Source: Brassica napus (taxonomy: Eukaryota; Streptophyta; Magnoliopsida; Brassicales; Brassicaceae). Taken from it: a stretch of 64,000 nucleotides of DNA. A program made the translations under genes and the position numbers. Shown here one piece after another: positions 11,667 to 22,717 of the stretch; the stretch's first letter is position 1, and the number at the start of each line of letters is the position of its first letter. Location of the stretch: NCBI RefSeq assembly GCF_020379485.1, contig NC_063439.1, forward strand, positions 13,957,683 through 14,021,682, given 5' to 3'. The notes below the pieces were generated by a model. The model saw only the letters and a list, made by a program, of their open reading frames with translations. It did no database searches and was not told the origin of the DNA.

Positions 11667-11704
11667 ACTCCCCCAGACTTACCCTTTTGCTTGTCCTCAA
11701 GCAA
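11667..11704 (-). other. Polypurine tract and hairpin of E4
   Basis: The minus strand reads GGGTAAGTCTGGGGGAGT up to the LTR (11667-11684), preceded by a perfect hairpin TTGCTTG-AGGA-CAAGCAA (11687-11704). The tract would prime plus-strand DNA synthesis. The same pair is at 25598-25634 in E5. Confidence 0.85.
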
Positions 11705-12712
11705 AACATACAGGCAGTCTCTCTGAAAGAGGTTTGAAAATATTTGGGGATTTAAGATTTTAAAACATAGAAATCTTTCCTCAACAATTTTGCAACCACA
11801 TTTAAAAAGTCCTAATCACAAAAGCACACTATGCAATATCCTAGCTTAGCAACCATTTCTAACATAACACAACTCATCAATTCACGTCTGACATCCCCTC
11901 TACTGATTTCATTTCTTAGCATAAATATAAAGTGAATGCTTTACCTTGGGATTATCGATCACAGGATGCAAGGATTTCAGACAGGTATCTGGAGCTGCAG
12001 GTAAAAGTTAGTTCCTAGTTTCTCTCTCTCTAAATTTCTCTCTTGAGTCAAAGTCTGCTTCCATTGCAGGATCAGTGACCAAGATTGGACAGGCTTCCAT
12101 GAATCAAAACTTAATGGTGGTTGCCACCAAGTTCTGTTCACTTCTTTTTGACCTATATCCAAGAGTTCTTTGCGAAAGCAAGCCTTGAAGATTGCCGTCT
12201 CCAAGTCTCGTTTCGAACTCTTTTATTTGAGTCTTTATGAATCAAGCCTTAATGATTTTAGCCACCAAGTCCTGTTCAGACTCATCCTAATTAAACAATA
12301 GATCTTATTTATATATATATATTTTTTTTTTTATACTCACTAACTAATCTAGGGTCGAAATTTAGAGAGAGAAAATGTGATAAATAATCTAAACCCGGTG
12401 TTACCTTCCAGACCTTTCTGAAGAATCCGATCCCATGTATACCAAGCCCCAAGACTAGCGGTTATGTCAGGTTTAGTGTTGGAAATAAGCTTTGGTTACT
12501 TCATACGGTTCAAGGTAAGTGTGTAGTTGATAGGTTGATCCGCTTTAGCATCTTTAGTGCTATCTGCAATCAGTAAATCTAAAATGGTGCTAAAGATTGG
12601 TTAGATATTCATGTTTAAATCAATATAGGATTATGGTCCCTATTTTCAATAGCTAAGCATAATTTATTTGAAATTCCTTTTTACATAAGAATAAAATAAA
12701 TTATATCAGTAA

Positions 12713-12750
12713 ATCTCCCCCCAGACTTAAATTACACTGTCCCAGTGTAA
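12713..12750 (-). other. Internal hairpin and purine tract of E4
   Basis: On the minus strand a perfect hairpin TTACACTG-GGA-CAGTGTAA (12750-12732) is followed at once by AAGTCTGGGGGGAGATTT (12728-12711), nearly the same purine tract as at the 3' LTR. It lies about 1.05 kb inside the 3' LTR and is conserved in E5 (24532-24570). Confidence 0.75.
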
Positions 12751-13066
12751 CTCAGCCGGAGTTATGATGAATAGTTTATGATGTACGAAATGTAACAAGT
12801 AAGAAAGATACATCTGACCGGATTAGATATCGATCGATGTGTAAGTGCTACATCGATCGTCGTGTGGTTGCCTATGTCGAACGATGTCGACGTCTCGTCG
12901 TCGGTCGATATTCAGGTCCTCCTACTTGGGTCTCCTAAATCTGAAAGAAATAAAACGAAAGAAATTAAATGCTAGCTAATAAAACCAAAGTAAAATACCT
13001 AATAGTGGGTTGCCTCCCACTCAGCGCTTGGTTATAGTCATTTAGCTTGACTGTGGTAGTGATTGG

Positions 13067-14024
13067 CTATTGTGTGGAAAAGCAGCTGCTTGTTGGAAAG
13101 CAAGCATCCACGTCATCTCTGCGCATTCTGGACCAAGATGCAATGAAACTTCTTGTGGCCTCATCATTTCTTGTCCATTTGTCATCCATCTTCTTAAGTA
13201 CTTTGGAGATGTTCTGTAGCCTTTCATGAATGTTGTCAATGCTGACCTGGTGCCAGCCTATGTTGTCATAGGTGTATGCTGAAATTTCTGTCAGTTCCTT
13301 TTGCATTGACTCTACCGTCTTATGTATCAGCTGCTCGCCGATTGGTGTAGACTCAGCGTCGATCGATGTGATTATGTGTTCGTTGGTCGATCTCGGCGAG
13401 TTGCCATCGATCGATTTCGCTAGCGTCCTGTCGAACGATGCTGATATCTGATCTTGAGCTGCGAGTTACCTCTGAATGGCTTTGACTTCTTTCTGTAGCC
13501 ATTCTCCGTGGCTGTCTAGTCCACTGATTTTGTTGTCGAATGGAAAGTAGATGTCATCGCAGCGTTTGTCAAGTCGTTCATCAATGGTGTCTAGAGCAGT
13601 GTAGATCTTGGATGTGATCTTGTCAACCTCTGCTGCTGTGTAAGGAAGTAACTCCACAGGTTTCTTGCCATCGATCCAAGGTCCTTGTAGCCTGTCGATC
13701 GATGCTGATTTTGTCTGCAAAAAAATTTGATTAGTAATGTTCTCAATATCCTTTTGGGCATGAAGTAATTGACTAGACAATTTGTTTAAATATGTCATTA
13801 CTGGTGATATAAAACGGTCATGCATATCCTCGTAAGTCCTCAGCCTCTCATTCATGGCTGAGACTTTGGTGTCGAGCGATGTGAAGGTACACATGTCGAT
13901 CGATGTGGCTGGTTGTTGGTCCTTCTTGCGAATGGTGTCCAGATCTTGCTGTGTGTAGCTTGCTGTAGTAGCTTTTTAGTGCTTAGCCAGTCCACGTTGT
14001 TGTTGAGAGGGCAGTAAACATTGT
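13067..14024 (-). pseudogene. C-terminal part of the family A polyprotein (E4)
   Basis: The open frames 13894-13466 and 13306-13067, with the sequence around them, match the last 330 residues of the E5 frame (22718-24211) nearly residue for residue, for example YTAAEVDKITSKIYTALDT and FIASWSRM. They are split from the main frame by an insertion near 14165 and further breaks. The predicted structure is helix-rich and coiled-coil-like, with SID tripeptides between segments. I know no enzymatic family for it. Confidence 0.75.
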
Positions 14025-17000
14025 TTATCCTTTTGTCGATGTATGAGACTTCCCATTCATCCCTGTGTTGTGTTGAACATTGCGGTTCTGCAGGGATCTG
14101 AGCTGTAGGAAGACTGACGCCGATCGATGCTGAGGTCGTAGCTTCCTTCTCAAGTTGCTAACGTAAACTCTCAATTTTTCTGTCCTCATTTCTGCCATAC
14201 ATCTGAAAAGCTCATTGTAGCCTCTATCCAAAGGCTGATGTGTATCATCTACCAATGTTTTGAGCTCCTCTCCCAGTTTCTCCTGAGCTCCACAAATACC
14301 AAACACCATCTCATCGATTTCTTCTTTGGTGTAGAGTTCTGGTGCCAGTCTTGTGAGTGTGAAGGAAGTGGCATGTTCTGGAAGACAGATGTGGCTCTCC
14401 TCAAAAAGAGATACTCTTTCCAGTATTTTCCTGATGTTGTCCTTTGTGACAGGTATCATCTCACCAGCTACGCCTCGTGCGTGTCCACACTCATCTCTGT
14501 AGACTCCATACTCGTCCCTTTGTTCCCAAGTGAACTTTCTGGCTCCGTACATGTCGAAAGCGTGGTTCCCACATTCATACCGTCTGTCAATCGGCGTCGG
14601 TTCATCTATATCGATCGACGTTGGTGTTACCTTGTCGATCGATGTCTCCGTTGTACCGTCGATCGATGCTTGCCCTTTTGGTTGGCGTGATAGATCTGGG
14701 TTGGTCTCTGTTGTGGCGACTCCTGCGTGGTTGTTAGGATCTGTTTGAATGACGTCTGGAGTGCCACGTTGCTGTGAGAATAGGTTGTCAGGTCCATTGG
14801 CTACTTGAAGGATGTCTGCTATGTCCTCTCTGGACACTTGTAAAATCCTTCCATCCATTGCACGTGCGTTGCCATCTGGGTCCCTGAAAATACCAAATTC
14901 ATCAGGTGTTAGAAAATCGTAATCAATGTTTGCATAATCATTCAATTTAGAAATAGAAAGATTAGGGTTTAGAGTAGTATCGATCGATGTAGATACAGTT
15001 ACATCGATCGATGGCAGAGTAATTTCTGCAGAACTTGTGTTCTTGAGATGATTGCTCTTCATGGATTTTTCTGTTGATGTAGAAGGAAGAGTGTTCATCT
15101 TTTTTGCTTGTGTGTTTGCTCTGATGTGTGTAGGTGGTTTCGGAGGTGCAAAACGATTTATATAGGTATCTATAAACCTAGTTGGGGAGGGAATATTCTC
15201 CTGCTCCTGAATTTTCGCTGCGGCGCGAATATCGATCGATGTTCCTTTACGGGTGTCGATCGATGTGAGCGGTTGTTTTGCTGGACGAGGGTGGGTATCG
15301 ACCGATGTGGAGTGCACAGCGTCGAACGATGTTGGAAACGTGTTGGTGAACTTATGTGTTTCAAGTCTTTCATCCTGCAAAGACATTTCTATTGCACGTT
15401 CTTTCCAGTAATCCTCATCGTATTCCTCGGTATGTTCCTCATTAGGTGAAGTAATTACAGTGTCAACTGCAAAACTTTCATGGAAACCACTGTCTGCCCA
15501 ACTGCCTATGGAATAATCATCATGTCCTCTCTTGCTTGGAGGTTGGAAGGCAAAATGTTGGTAACAATGATTAGGTGAAGCGAAATGGTCAACTGGGTGC
15601 ATTACGTCGAGTGACGTGTTGTTGCGGTCATCGGTCACCGTTGACACATTGGAATCGATCGATGGAAAGGTTGGGGTGTCGATCGATTCCGAGTACTCTG
15701 TTTCGTACTCCGATTCATACTCTGCTCCACAATGGCATGCGCCAATGAAGCCAAGTTCTTTCCCATAATCCACAGAATTAATGACCTTTCTCTTAGGTCG
15801 GATGGGGTCGTAGTGGATGTTTGGGTCTATGAGCGTTAGACACAATTTGTTTTTGTTCATGTCACATACGGCTCCTACTGTAGCTAGGAAAGATCTTCCA
15901 AGCAGAAGTGAAGAGTTCCAGTTAAGCTCGATGTCTAGGACATGAAAATCTACAGGGACAAGGGCATTACCAATCTGTACCTCCAGATCTCTTATGATAC
16001 CTCCTGATCGTTTCTCTGAAAGATCCACGAAGGTGAAGGATTCCGTTGAGGGTTCGATGGTCAAACCAAGCTGGTCTGCCATGATCCTAGGGAGGATACT
16101 AACTGATGCTCCTGTGTCACACATTGAATGGGGAAATTCAACACCCTTGACTACGCATGGTATTGCAAACTTCCCAGGATCACTCTTCTTCGTCAATGTG
16201 ATCTTGTGTTTCATCTTCTCTCTGACTTGATGAAACATTCTCCTAATGTCCTCCTCGGTTACCTTTGTTTCTCTGAAGAACATCCACAACCGGTGTGTGA
16301 AGTAAGCTTCATCAAAAGGTTTTTCGATTGGGATTCTGAGGACTCGTTTAGTGAAACCATCCATCTCCTTATCGTTAGCTTCCCTCTTAAGGTTTTTAGG
16401 AATCTTCTCCTTTCTTTTCCTTAACCTTCTCCCTTCAGATTCTTGTTCTTCTTGAACTGATTCTGGTGAACTATTTAAAGGGTTGGGTTTTGGTTCGGGT
16501 GGGTTTGCTAATGGTTTAGGTGGTGGTCTGAGTGCGTTGATGTAATCATTATCGATTGAGGGTAACCGCACTCGGTATGTCAGAGGTGCCTGTCGATCGA
16601 TGGGAGGTGTGTTGTGACGATCGACGTCGGACTCACTCTGTCGATCGATGGTTGGCTCAACCGATCGATCGATTTTATCATAGAAAGGGGAGGGTGGGTG
16701 AGGATGCTTAGCTGCGAATTCTTCATGAGTTAGAATTCGAACCGCATTGCATTCAGTCGATTTGGCAGACGACGTCGATCGATGACTGGAGTAATCCGTC
16801 CATCGATCTTCATCATGGTCTGTCAATTGATGCGAGTTCATCGACATCGGTCGACACCATTGGGATCCGCCGAGACTCATGGAGCTTTCAATTTCGAAAT
16901 CTCCTTCTTCGAGCTTTTCATTTCTCACCACTTGCCAGAAATCATCATCTACGATGGTATTTACGTGGTGTTTTCCTTTGTCGGCTCCTGCCTCTCTAGC

Positions 17001-18557
17001 GAAAGCTTCTTGCCTCTTTATAGTCTCGCCCGTCTGAATTACTTGGGTTTCAAGTTTTCTCACCTGAGTCCCTAAGGTCTCGATTTTGGTGTTCAGATTG
17101 TTGTAGGCGGAGTCTATTTTACCGTTGAAATCCACAGTGATTTGTTGTTGTCCCAACAGTACTCGATCAAGCATCTCTTCGATCTTGCTTTCCTGAGTCT
17201 GGGGTGGTGGATTTTGGTAGTAAGAGTTCGAGTAGCTCTTGCTGTTGTTGAAGGGTTTTTGAAATTGTGAATTTTGGTTACTTCTTTGGCCATTTCCAAA
17301 GAAGTTTCTGTTTCCGCCCTGGTTTCCAAATTTCTGGAATCCGGTACCTCCGATGTAATTCACGTTTTCTTCTCCTTCCGTATCTGCTACTTCTCCTTCA
17401 GCTCAACAGACTTGCTTCCTAAGAAGCTCGTGCACCACATCTAACTTAGCTCTTACTTCGTCCATCTGTTCCTTCCCGATAGAGGCTACAGACTTCTTCC
17501 GTTCAGAGTCAGTGTTTTTGGTGCTGCTGCTGTTAGCAAGGTTTTCGATAAGTCTCACAGCTTCCAACGGATTCCGAGTAATAAAGTTTCCTTCACTCGC
17601 CGTATCAAGGGCCATTTGATACTGTAAGGCAAGACCTCGGAAGAAAGTGCTTAGCAGCTGCACTTCGTTAAATCCGTGGTGTGGACAGTCTCGCTGGAAG
17701 AACCTAAATCTAATCCACGCATCTTTGAAGGACTCTCCAGCCTTCTGTGAGAATGTGAAAATTTTGTTCCGAAGTTCTTCAGCGCGCGCCTCATCGAAGA
17801 AGTTTCGTAAGAAAGCATTCTTGATGTCGCTCCAGGATGTTAAAGATCCTGTGGGTTGCTGCCTCTGCCTAAGCCAGTGCATCGCTTCTCCATTCAGCGT
17901 GTATCTGAAGAGCTTGCACAGCAGGTAATCTTTGGGGACTCCTTCCATCCGAATAGCAGCGATTAGATCCTCGAACCGTTCCAAATGGTCCATAGGATGC
18001 TCGTGCGGTAACCCAGAGTAGGGTATCTGCGACACGAGAGTGTAGTATTGAGGCTTCAGCTCGAAATTCTACTTCTGGATCTCCGGAAGTCGAATAGTTG
18101 ATCTGTTGGAATAGTACTCATCTGGGCGATTGTAGTCGGCCAGTGGTTTCGATCGAGCGTCCTCATCTGCAGGTTGAGCAGCTCCTGTAGCATCAGCATC
18201 AGGGATTACAGTTCCCTGAGCATCTATTTTCTGACCTGTTGCATTACGCAGATGACCGGCCTGGTCACACAGGTTTCCGTTCTCGTCCTGAGTTAGAATA
18301 ATAATGTTTACCATTTTTGACGACACGGTATCGATCGACGTACGCGGTGTAGTATCGATCGTTGTCGAACGATTGGGATCGATCGACGATGATGGTCTGG
18401 TGTCGGTCGACGGTTGGTTGTGCGTATCGATCGACGACGAAGTGGTTGCGTCGAGCGATGTGGAACGTTGACCTCTACGGTTGGTGCGTTCCAAATGAGC
18501 AGGATCGTCTGAGAACAGCAAGTCTTTCTCCTTATTGCTTCTGGTACCGCTGGACAT
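14025..18557 (-). pseudogene. Gag-protease polyprotein with lineage-specific extension (E4)
   Basis: A single frame runs from MSSGTRSN (18557, about 90 bp inside the primer site) to 14025, broken only by TAG at 18069-18071 and TGA at 17403-17405. The order is an N-terminal region rich in SID tripeptides; an Athila-type gag domain (18035-17600, HPMDHLERFEDL, AEELRNKIFTF); an Asn/Gln/Phe-rich stretch (17363-17200); a protease with CDTGASVSILP (about 16120) and LLLGRSFLATVGAV; then about 600 residues with SID repeats and two copies of a motif of the form DE-G--RD--G-AR. RT and integrase are absent. An extra base near 14165 shifts the frame. Gag and protease roles follow from the family; the extension is of unknown function. 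Confidence 0.85.
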
Positions 18558-18645
18558 GCACCTGAAAAGACAAGAAAAAGATTATTAGAAAGGGGGTAAA
18601 GAAAAGAAAAAGAATTAATAAAACTAAATCTAATGGCGATCAAAG

Positions 18646-18664
18646 CTCCCCGGCAACGGCGCCA
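18646..18664 (-). other. Primer-binding site of E4
   Basis: TGGCGCCGTTGCCGGGGAG on the minus strand, four bases from the LTR end. It has the same core as the E2 site and is typical of Athila-type elements. Confidence 0.85.
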
Positions 18665-18668
18665 AATT

Positions 18669-19910
18669 TGATACCACTCAAATTTCCCTAAGGAGTGTTA
18701 CTCTCATCAAAAGAGGTTCAGATGTAGTACTTACGGATCGAATTCACAAGGAGCTAGGGAACAATTAAATCTAGTGTTTATTAATTCTAAAGGTTGTAAA
18801 TGTTTTAATGAAATAGTAATAGTAACAAGCGAGTAAATAATAAGTGTAACTTGGTTGGAAATGATATTAGATGCAGGGCCAATATTCAGGTGTTGGAGAT
18901 TATAATACCTATAGATGCCTAACTGTTGCATGCATGATATATTAGAGCTCATTCGCTTAACTCAGTGATCAGCTGTCGCATGTACCACTGGTTAACAGAC
19001 TAGATCTCGTGTCTCACCGGTTAGTATGCAGACAACAAGAGAGTCTCGATCGATAGTCTATTAAGACGTCGACCGATACACCTTTGCTAACATCGATCGA
19101 TTGTCAGTTGAGGACATCGATCGACGGGTTCTAGCCAGGCCTATGCGCGAGTATGAAATGCCCTACTAAGATTCTAAATTGGCGGTTAGCCCTCTCTAGC
19201 AATCCTAATATGATAGATAGATGTCAGGATGGGATAACAAGGGTGCTTGAATATGTAATCCTATGATCTAGTTCTAGTTAGCAAGGCTAAAACAAGCAAT
19301 GAATACAAATCTATCATGAATATCACAACAAGGCAAATCTATAGTTTGGGGCTAATCCCACAAACCTATCTGAACCCTGGATCTAACAGTTGAACTACTC
19401 AGACATAGCAAAGCAATTCATATCAATAGATAAATAGAAACTCATAGAATAGATGAAAAGAAATAGAAACAAGGAGTTCCAATCACAAGTGATCTTCTCT
19501 CCCAGAATGAAACTTGTAACAAAACTAGGTCTAGAAAAAGCTTTGTTCTTTTGCCGTCAAAAACACTATGCAGTATATATTCTACTAGGTTAAAAACTCG
19601 TAAGGGCATTTTGGTAATTTGGCTTGGTGTTGGTTTTTAAGTCTGCTGAATCCAAAATGTCGCGTCTGGTGTCTCGACATCGATCGACGGTACTTGTGTA
19701 CATCGATCGATATTAATCTTCATCTGTCGAGGCATTTCCTGATATCGATCGTCAGCACTAATGCGCATCAATCGATTATTCTTCCTCTCGTCGACTTCTA
19801 AGTGGTCAGCTCGGGTGAAATGTCTTTTAAGCTCCAAAATGCTCCAAAGTCATAGCTTTACTCCGAAATGCACCTGAACCTGAAAACATACCTAGAATAG
19901 TAGAAAACAT

Positions 19911-19948
<38 letters not shown>

Positions 19949-19999
19949 TAAAATACTTATATACCATGGATAAAAATGGGTCAAATCCAAGATATATCA
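18669..19999 (-). repeat. 5' LTR of E4 (family A)
   Basis: Same ends as the 3' LTR. It is 24 bp longer, mainly through a TA dinucleotide run at about 19913-19943. Substitutions relative to 10360-11666 are few, suggesting a fairly recent insertion. Confidence 0.92.
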
Positions 20000-21051
20000 A
20001 CGATCCAAGGATTCCAGAAGACATTCCACAAGAGTTTAGATGGACCAGCATACAGAGGAACAGGTGAATCTTCATGGCCAACAACTTTCCTTTTTCGGCC
20101 ATGTTTACACTAGGAGGAGTAAATGAGTTTTCACTACAACTCTTTGAAGACCAACAGCCATATTCTTTCATATGTGGACTAAGGAGTATTTCAGGAAGGC
20201 TTCCAGATCATGGGCATATCCAGAAGCTATCTAGATACAAGGGTCAATCAAGTTTCCTTTTGGAGAGGCTGAAATCAAGCCTAACGGCTAGATATCTTCA
20301 AGGAGCCTAGCTTATGATTTTTCTACTTAATTTTCGTGTACTTTGTTTCCTTTTGAGTCATAGGAACCTTATAGTAGTCCCAGTGTGGAGCCTATATAAG
20401 CTCAGGTCATAGTTCATTGTAAGGCACCCTTGATTTTTTTTTTAAGTAATAAGAAATCGTTTTCTTTTAAACAAAGTTGTGTATTCTTTGTTGTTATTTC
20501 TCTAGTTCTTTGTGTGTGATTCACTAAGTCCTAAAGAAGCCACGTCCAGAGAGCCATGTGTGATTCAAGACCATCTGTTCGTCCATTGATTGAGAGAGTC
20601 AATCCATATCCATCTATCCATTCCAACCATCGATCCAGCTTGGAAGAGATACATATAAAACAATCCGGATTGCATCTTCAGTCATCTAACCATCCACTGA
20701 TCCTTGTTGAGAGAGACACACGTCCAGCAACAAATATCCCATCATCGATCTTTATGTCCTTCTTATTTGATTTGTTTTCAATTTCCATATCATTTAGTTT
20801 TGAATCATAAAAATCCATAAAAATCATATTTGCTTTAGTTCATCATTTGTCATATAGTTTACTTTCTGTTCTCCATATAAAATCCATAAAACTCATAAAA
20901 AGGTTCATCATTTGTTTCAGGTACAAATTGGCCGGTCTAATCCTCCATCGCAGCCGCCTAGCCGATCGTCCGTCCATCCGATCTGTCCAAACGGATCAAA
21001 AACCAAACCTCAGTCAAGCCATCCGTGTAGTCTGAATCCCAGCCTGCAACA
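20000..21051 (+). mobile_element. E3, right piece with 3' LTR
   Basis: Continuation of E3 after the E4 insertion. Bases 20537-21051 match the truncated 5' LTR. Bases 20005-20536 hold the upstream LTR part and possibly some internal sequence; the LTR start cannot be placed because no second copy is present. It ends GCAACA at 21051, directly against LINE sequence. Confidence 0.75.
20393..20400 (+). promoter_or_regulatory. TATA box in E3 LTR
   Basis: TATATAAG preceded by GTGTGGAGCC, in the 3' LTR about 140 bp before the part shared with the 5' LTR. It is the likely promoter TATA of the element. Confidence 0.5.
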
Positions 21052-21262
21052 CACATGCCCTCAATTGTGTCTAAGCATTGCTGGAGCAAGGGAAAAACAG
21101 AACACCAGAAGTTGATGATACTAGTAATGACTGTGTTGATTAACTGCGGACACCCCGCGTAAGAGAGTGATCTGCTACACCATTAAAGCATTCACGATCT
21201 GTTCTTGTAGATAAGGAGGTTCATAGTCATCATGAGTCATAGTTTAGGTTGTAAGCGGTAGG
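21052..21262 (-). pseudogene. LINE reverse transcriptase, C-terminal piece
   Basis: The minus strand encodes, over several frames, PLTT, HDDYEP, then SVITSI and CSVF with CLDTIEGMC. This is the order found after the RT core in plant LINE ORF2. It joins directly to 26885 across E5: the other side ends SLPVRYL, normally followed by GLPLTT. It is cut at 21051 by E3, so E3 inserted in the LINE. Confidence 0.7.
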
Positions 21263-21267
21263 CGAAG

Positions 21268-22538
21268 TGATATACCTTGGATTTGACTCATTTTTAACCA
21301 TGGTATATAAGTATTTTACTATATATATATCTATGTTTTCTACTCTTCTTGGTATTTTTTCAGGTTCAGGTGCATTTCGGAGTAAAGCTATGACTTTGGA
21401 GCATTTTGGAGCTTAAAGGACATTTCACCCGAGCTGACCACGTAGAGGTCGACGAGAGGAAGAACAATCGATCGATGCGCATCAGTGCTGACGATCGATA
21501 TCAGGAGATGCCTCGACAGATGAAGATTTATATCGATCAATGTACACAAGTACCATCGATCGATGTCGAGACACCAGACACACGACATTTTGGATTCAGC
21601 AGACTTAAAACACAAGGCCAAGCCAAATTACCAAAATGCCCTGACGAGTTTTTAACCTAGTAGAATATATACTGCCTAAGTGTTTTGACGACAGAAGAGC
21701 TTTCTAGACCTAGTTTTGTTACAAGTTTCATTGGGAGAGAAGATCACTTGTGATTAGAACTCCTTGTTTTCATTTTTTTTCATCTATACTATGGGTTTCT
21801 GTTCCTTTATTGTTATGAATTGCTTTGCTATGTCTGAGTAGTTCAATTATTAGATCCAGGGTTCAGATAGGTTTGTGGGATTAGCCCCAAACTATAGATC
21901 TGCCTTGTTGTGATATTCATGATAGATTTGTATTCATTGCTTGTTTTAGCCTTGCTAACTAGAACTTGATCATAGGATTGCATACTCAAGCACCCTTGTT
22001 ATCCCATCCTGACATCTATCTATCATACTAGGACTGCTAGAGAGGGCTAACCGCCAATTTTGTATCTTAGTAGGGCATTTCATACTCGCGCATACGCCTG
22101 GCTAGAACCCGTCGATCGATGTCCTCAACTGACAATCGATCGACGTTGGCAAAGGTGTATCGGTCGACGTCTTAATAGACCATCGATCGACACTCTCTCG
22201 TTGTCGACATACTAATCGTTGAGACACGAGATCTAGTCTATTAACCAATGAAACATGCGACAGCTGATCACTGAGTTAAGCGATAGCTTTAATATATCAT
22301 GCATGCAACAATTAGGCATATATAGGTATTATAATCTCCAACACCTGAATAGTGGCCCTGCATCTAATATCATTTCCAACCAAGTTACATTTATTATTTA
22401 CTCGCTTGTTACTATTGCTATTTCATTTAAACATTTACAACCTTTAGAATTAATAAACACTAGATTTAATTGTTCCCTAGGTCCTTGTGGATTCAATTCC
22501 TAAGTACTACATCTGAACCTCTTTTGATGAGAGTAACA
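21268..22538 (+). repeat. 5' LTR of E5 (3' end deleted)
   Basis: Starts TGATATACC like the other family A LTRs but stops at GAGTAACA, before the terminal GGTATCA. TCGATCGA is exact at 21468, 21556, 22112, 22136 and 22183. Confidence 0.9.
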
Positions 22539-22717
22539 ATCACGTAGGAGTCGCGACAATAGAAATCAATCCAGATCTATCACGCCAACCAAAAGGGCAA
22601 GCATCGATCGACAGTACAACGGAGACATCGATCGACAGGAAAACACCAACGTCGATCGATAGAGATGACCCGACGTCGATCGACAGACGATATGAATTTG
22701 GGAACCGCGCTTTTGAC

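Larger units (their letters stand above)
10360..19999 (-). mobile_element. E4: family A LTR retrotransposon, complete but without pol
   Basis: Element of 9,640 bp on the minus strand, flanked by a perfect 5-bp target duplication ACGAT (10355-10359 and 20000-20004). The LTRs are 1,307 and 1,331 bp. The internal part has an Athila-type primer site, a gag-protease polyprotein with a long lineage-specific extension, about 1.4 kb of noncoding DNA and a polypurine tract. No RT, RNase H or integrase is visible anywhere, so it would depend on enzymes from another element. TCGATCGA recurs in both LTRs and in the coding part. Confidence 0.93.

Noticed and set aside
17647..17928. Plus-strand frame opposite E4 gag as an antisense gene
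   Set aside because: It overlaps the conserved gag domain codon for codon and has no independent support.
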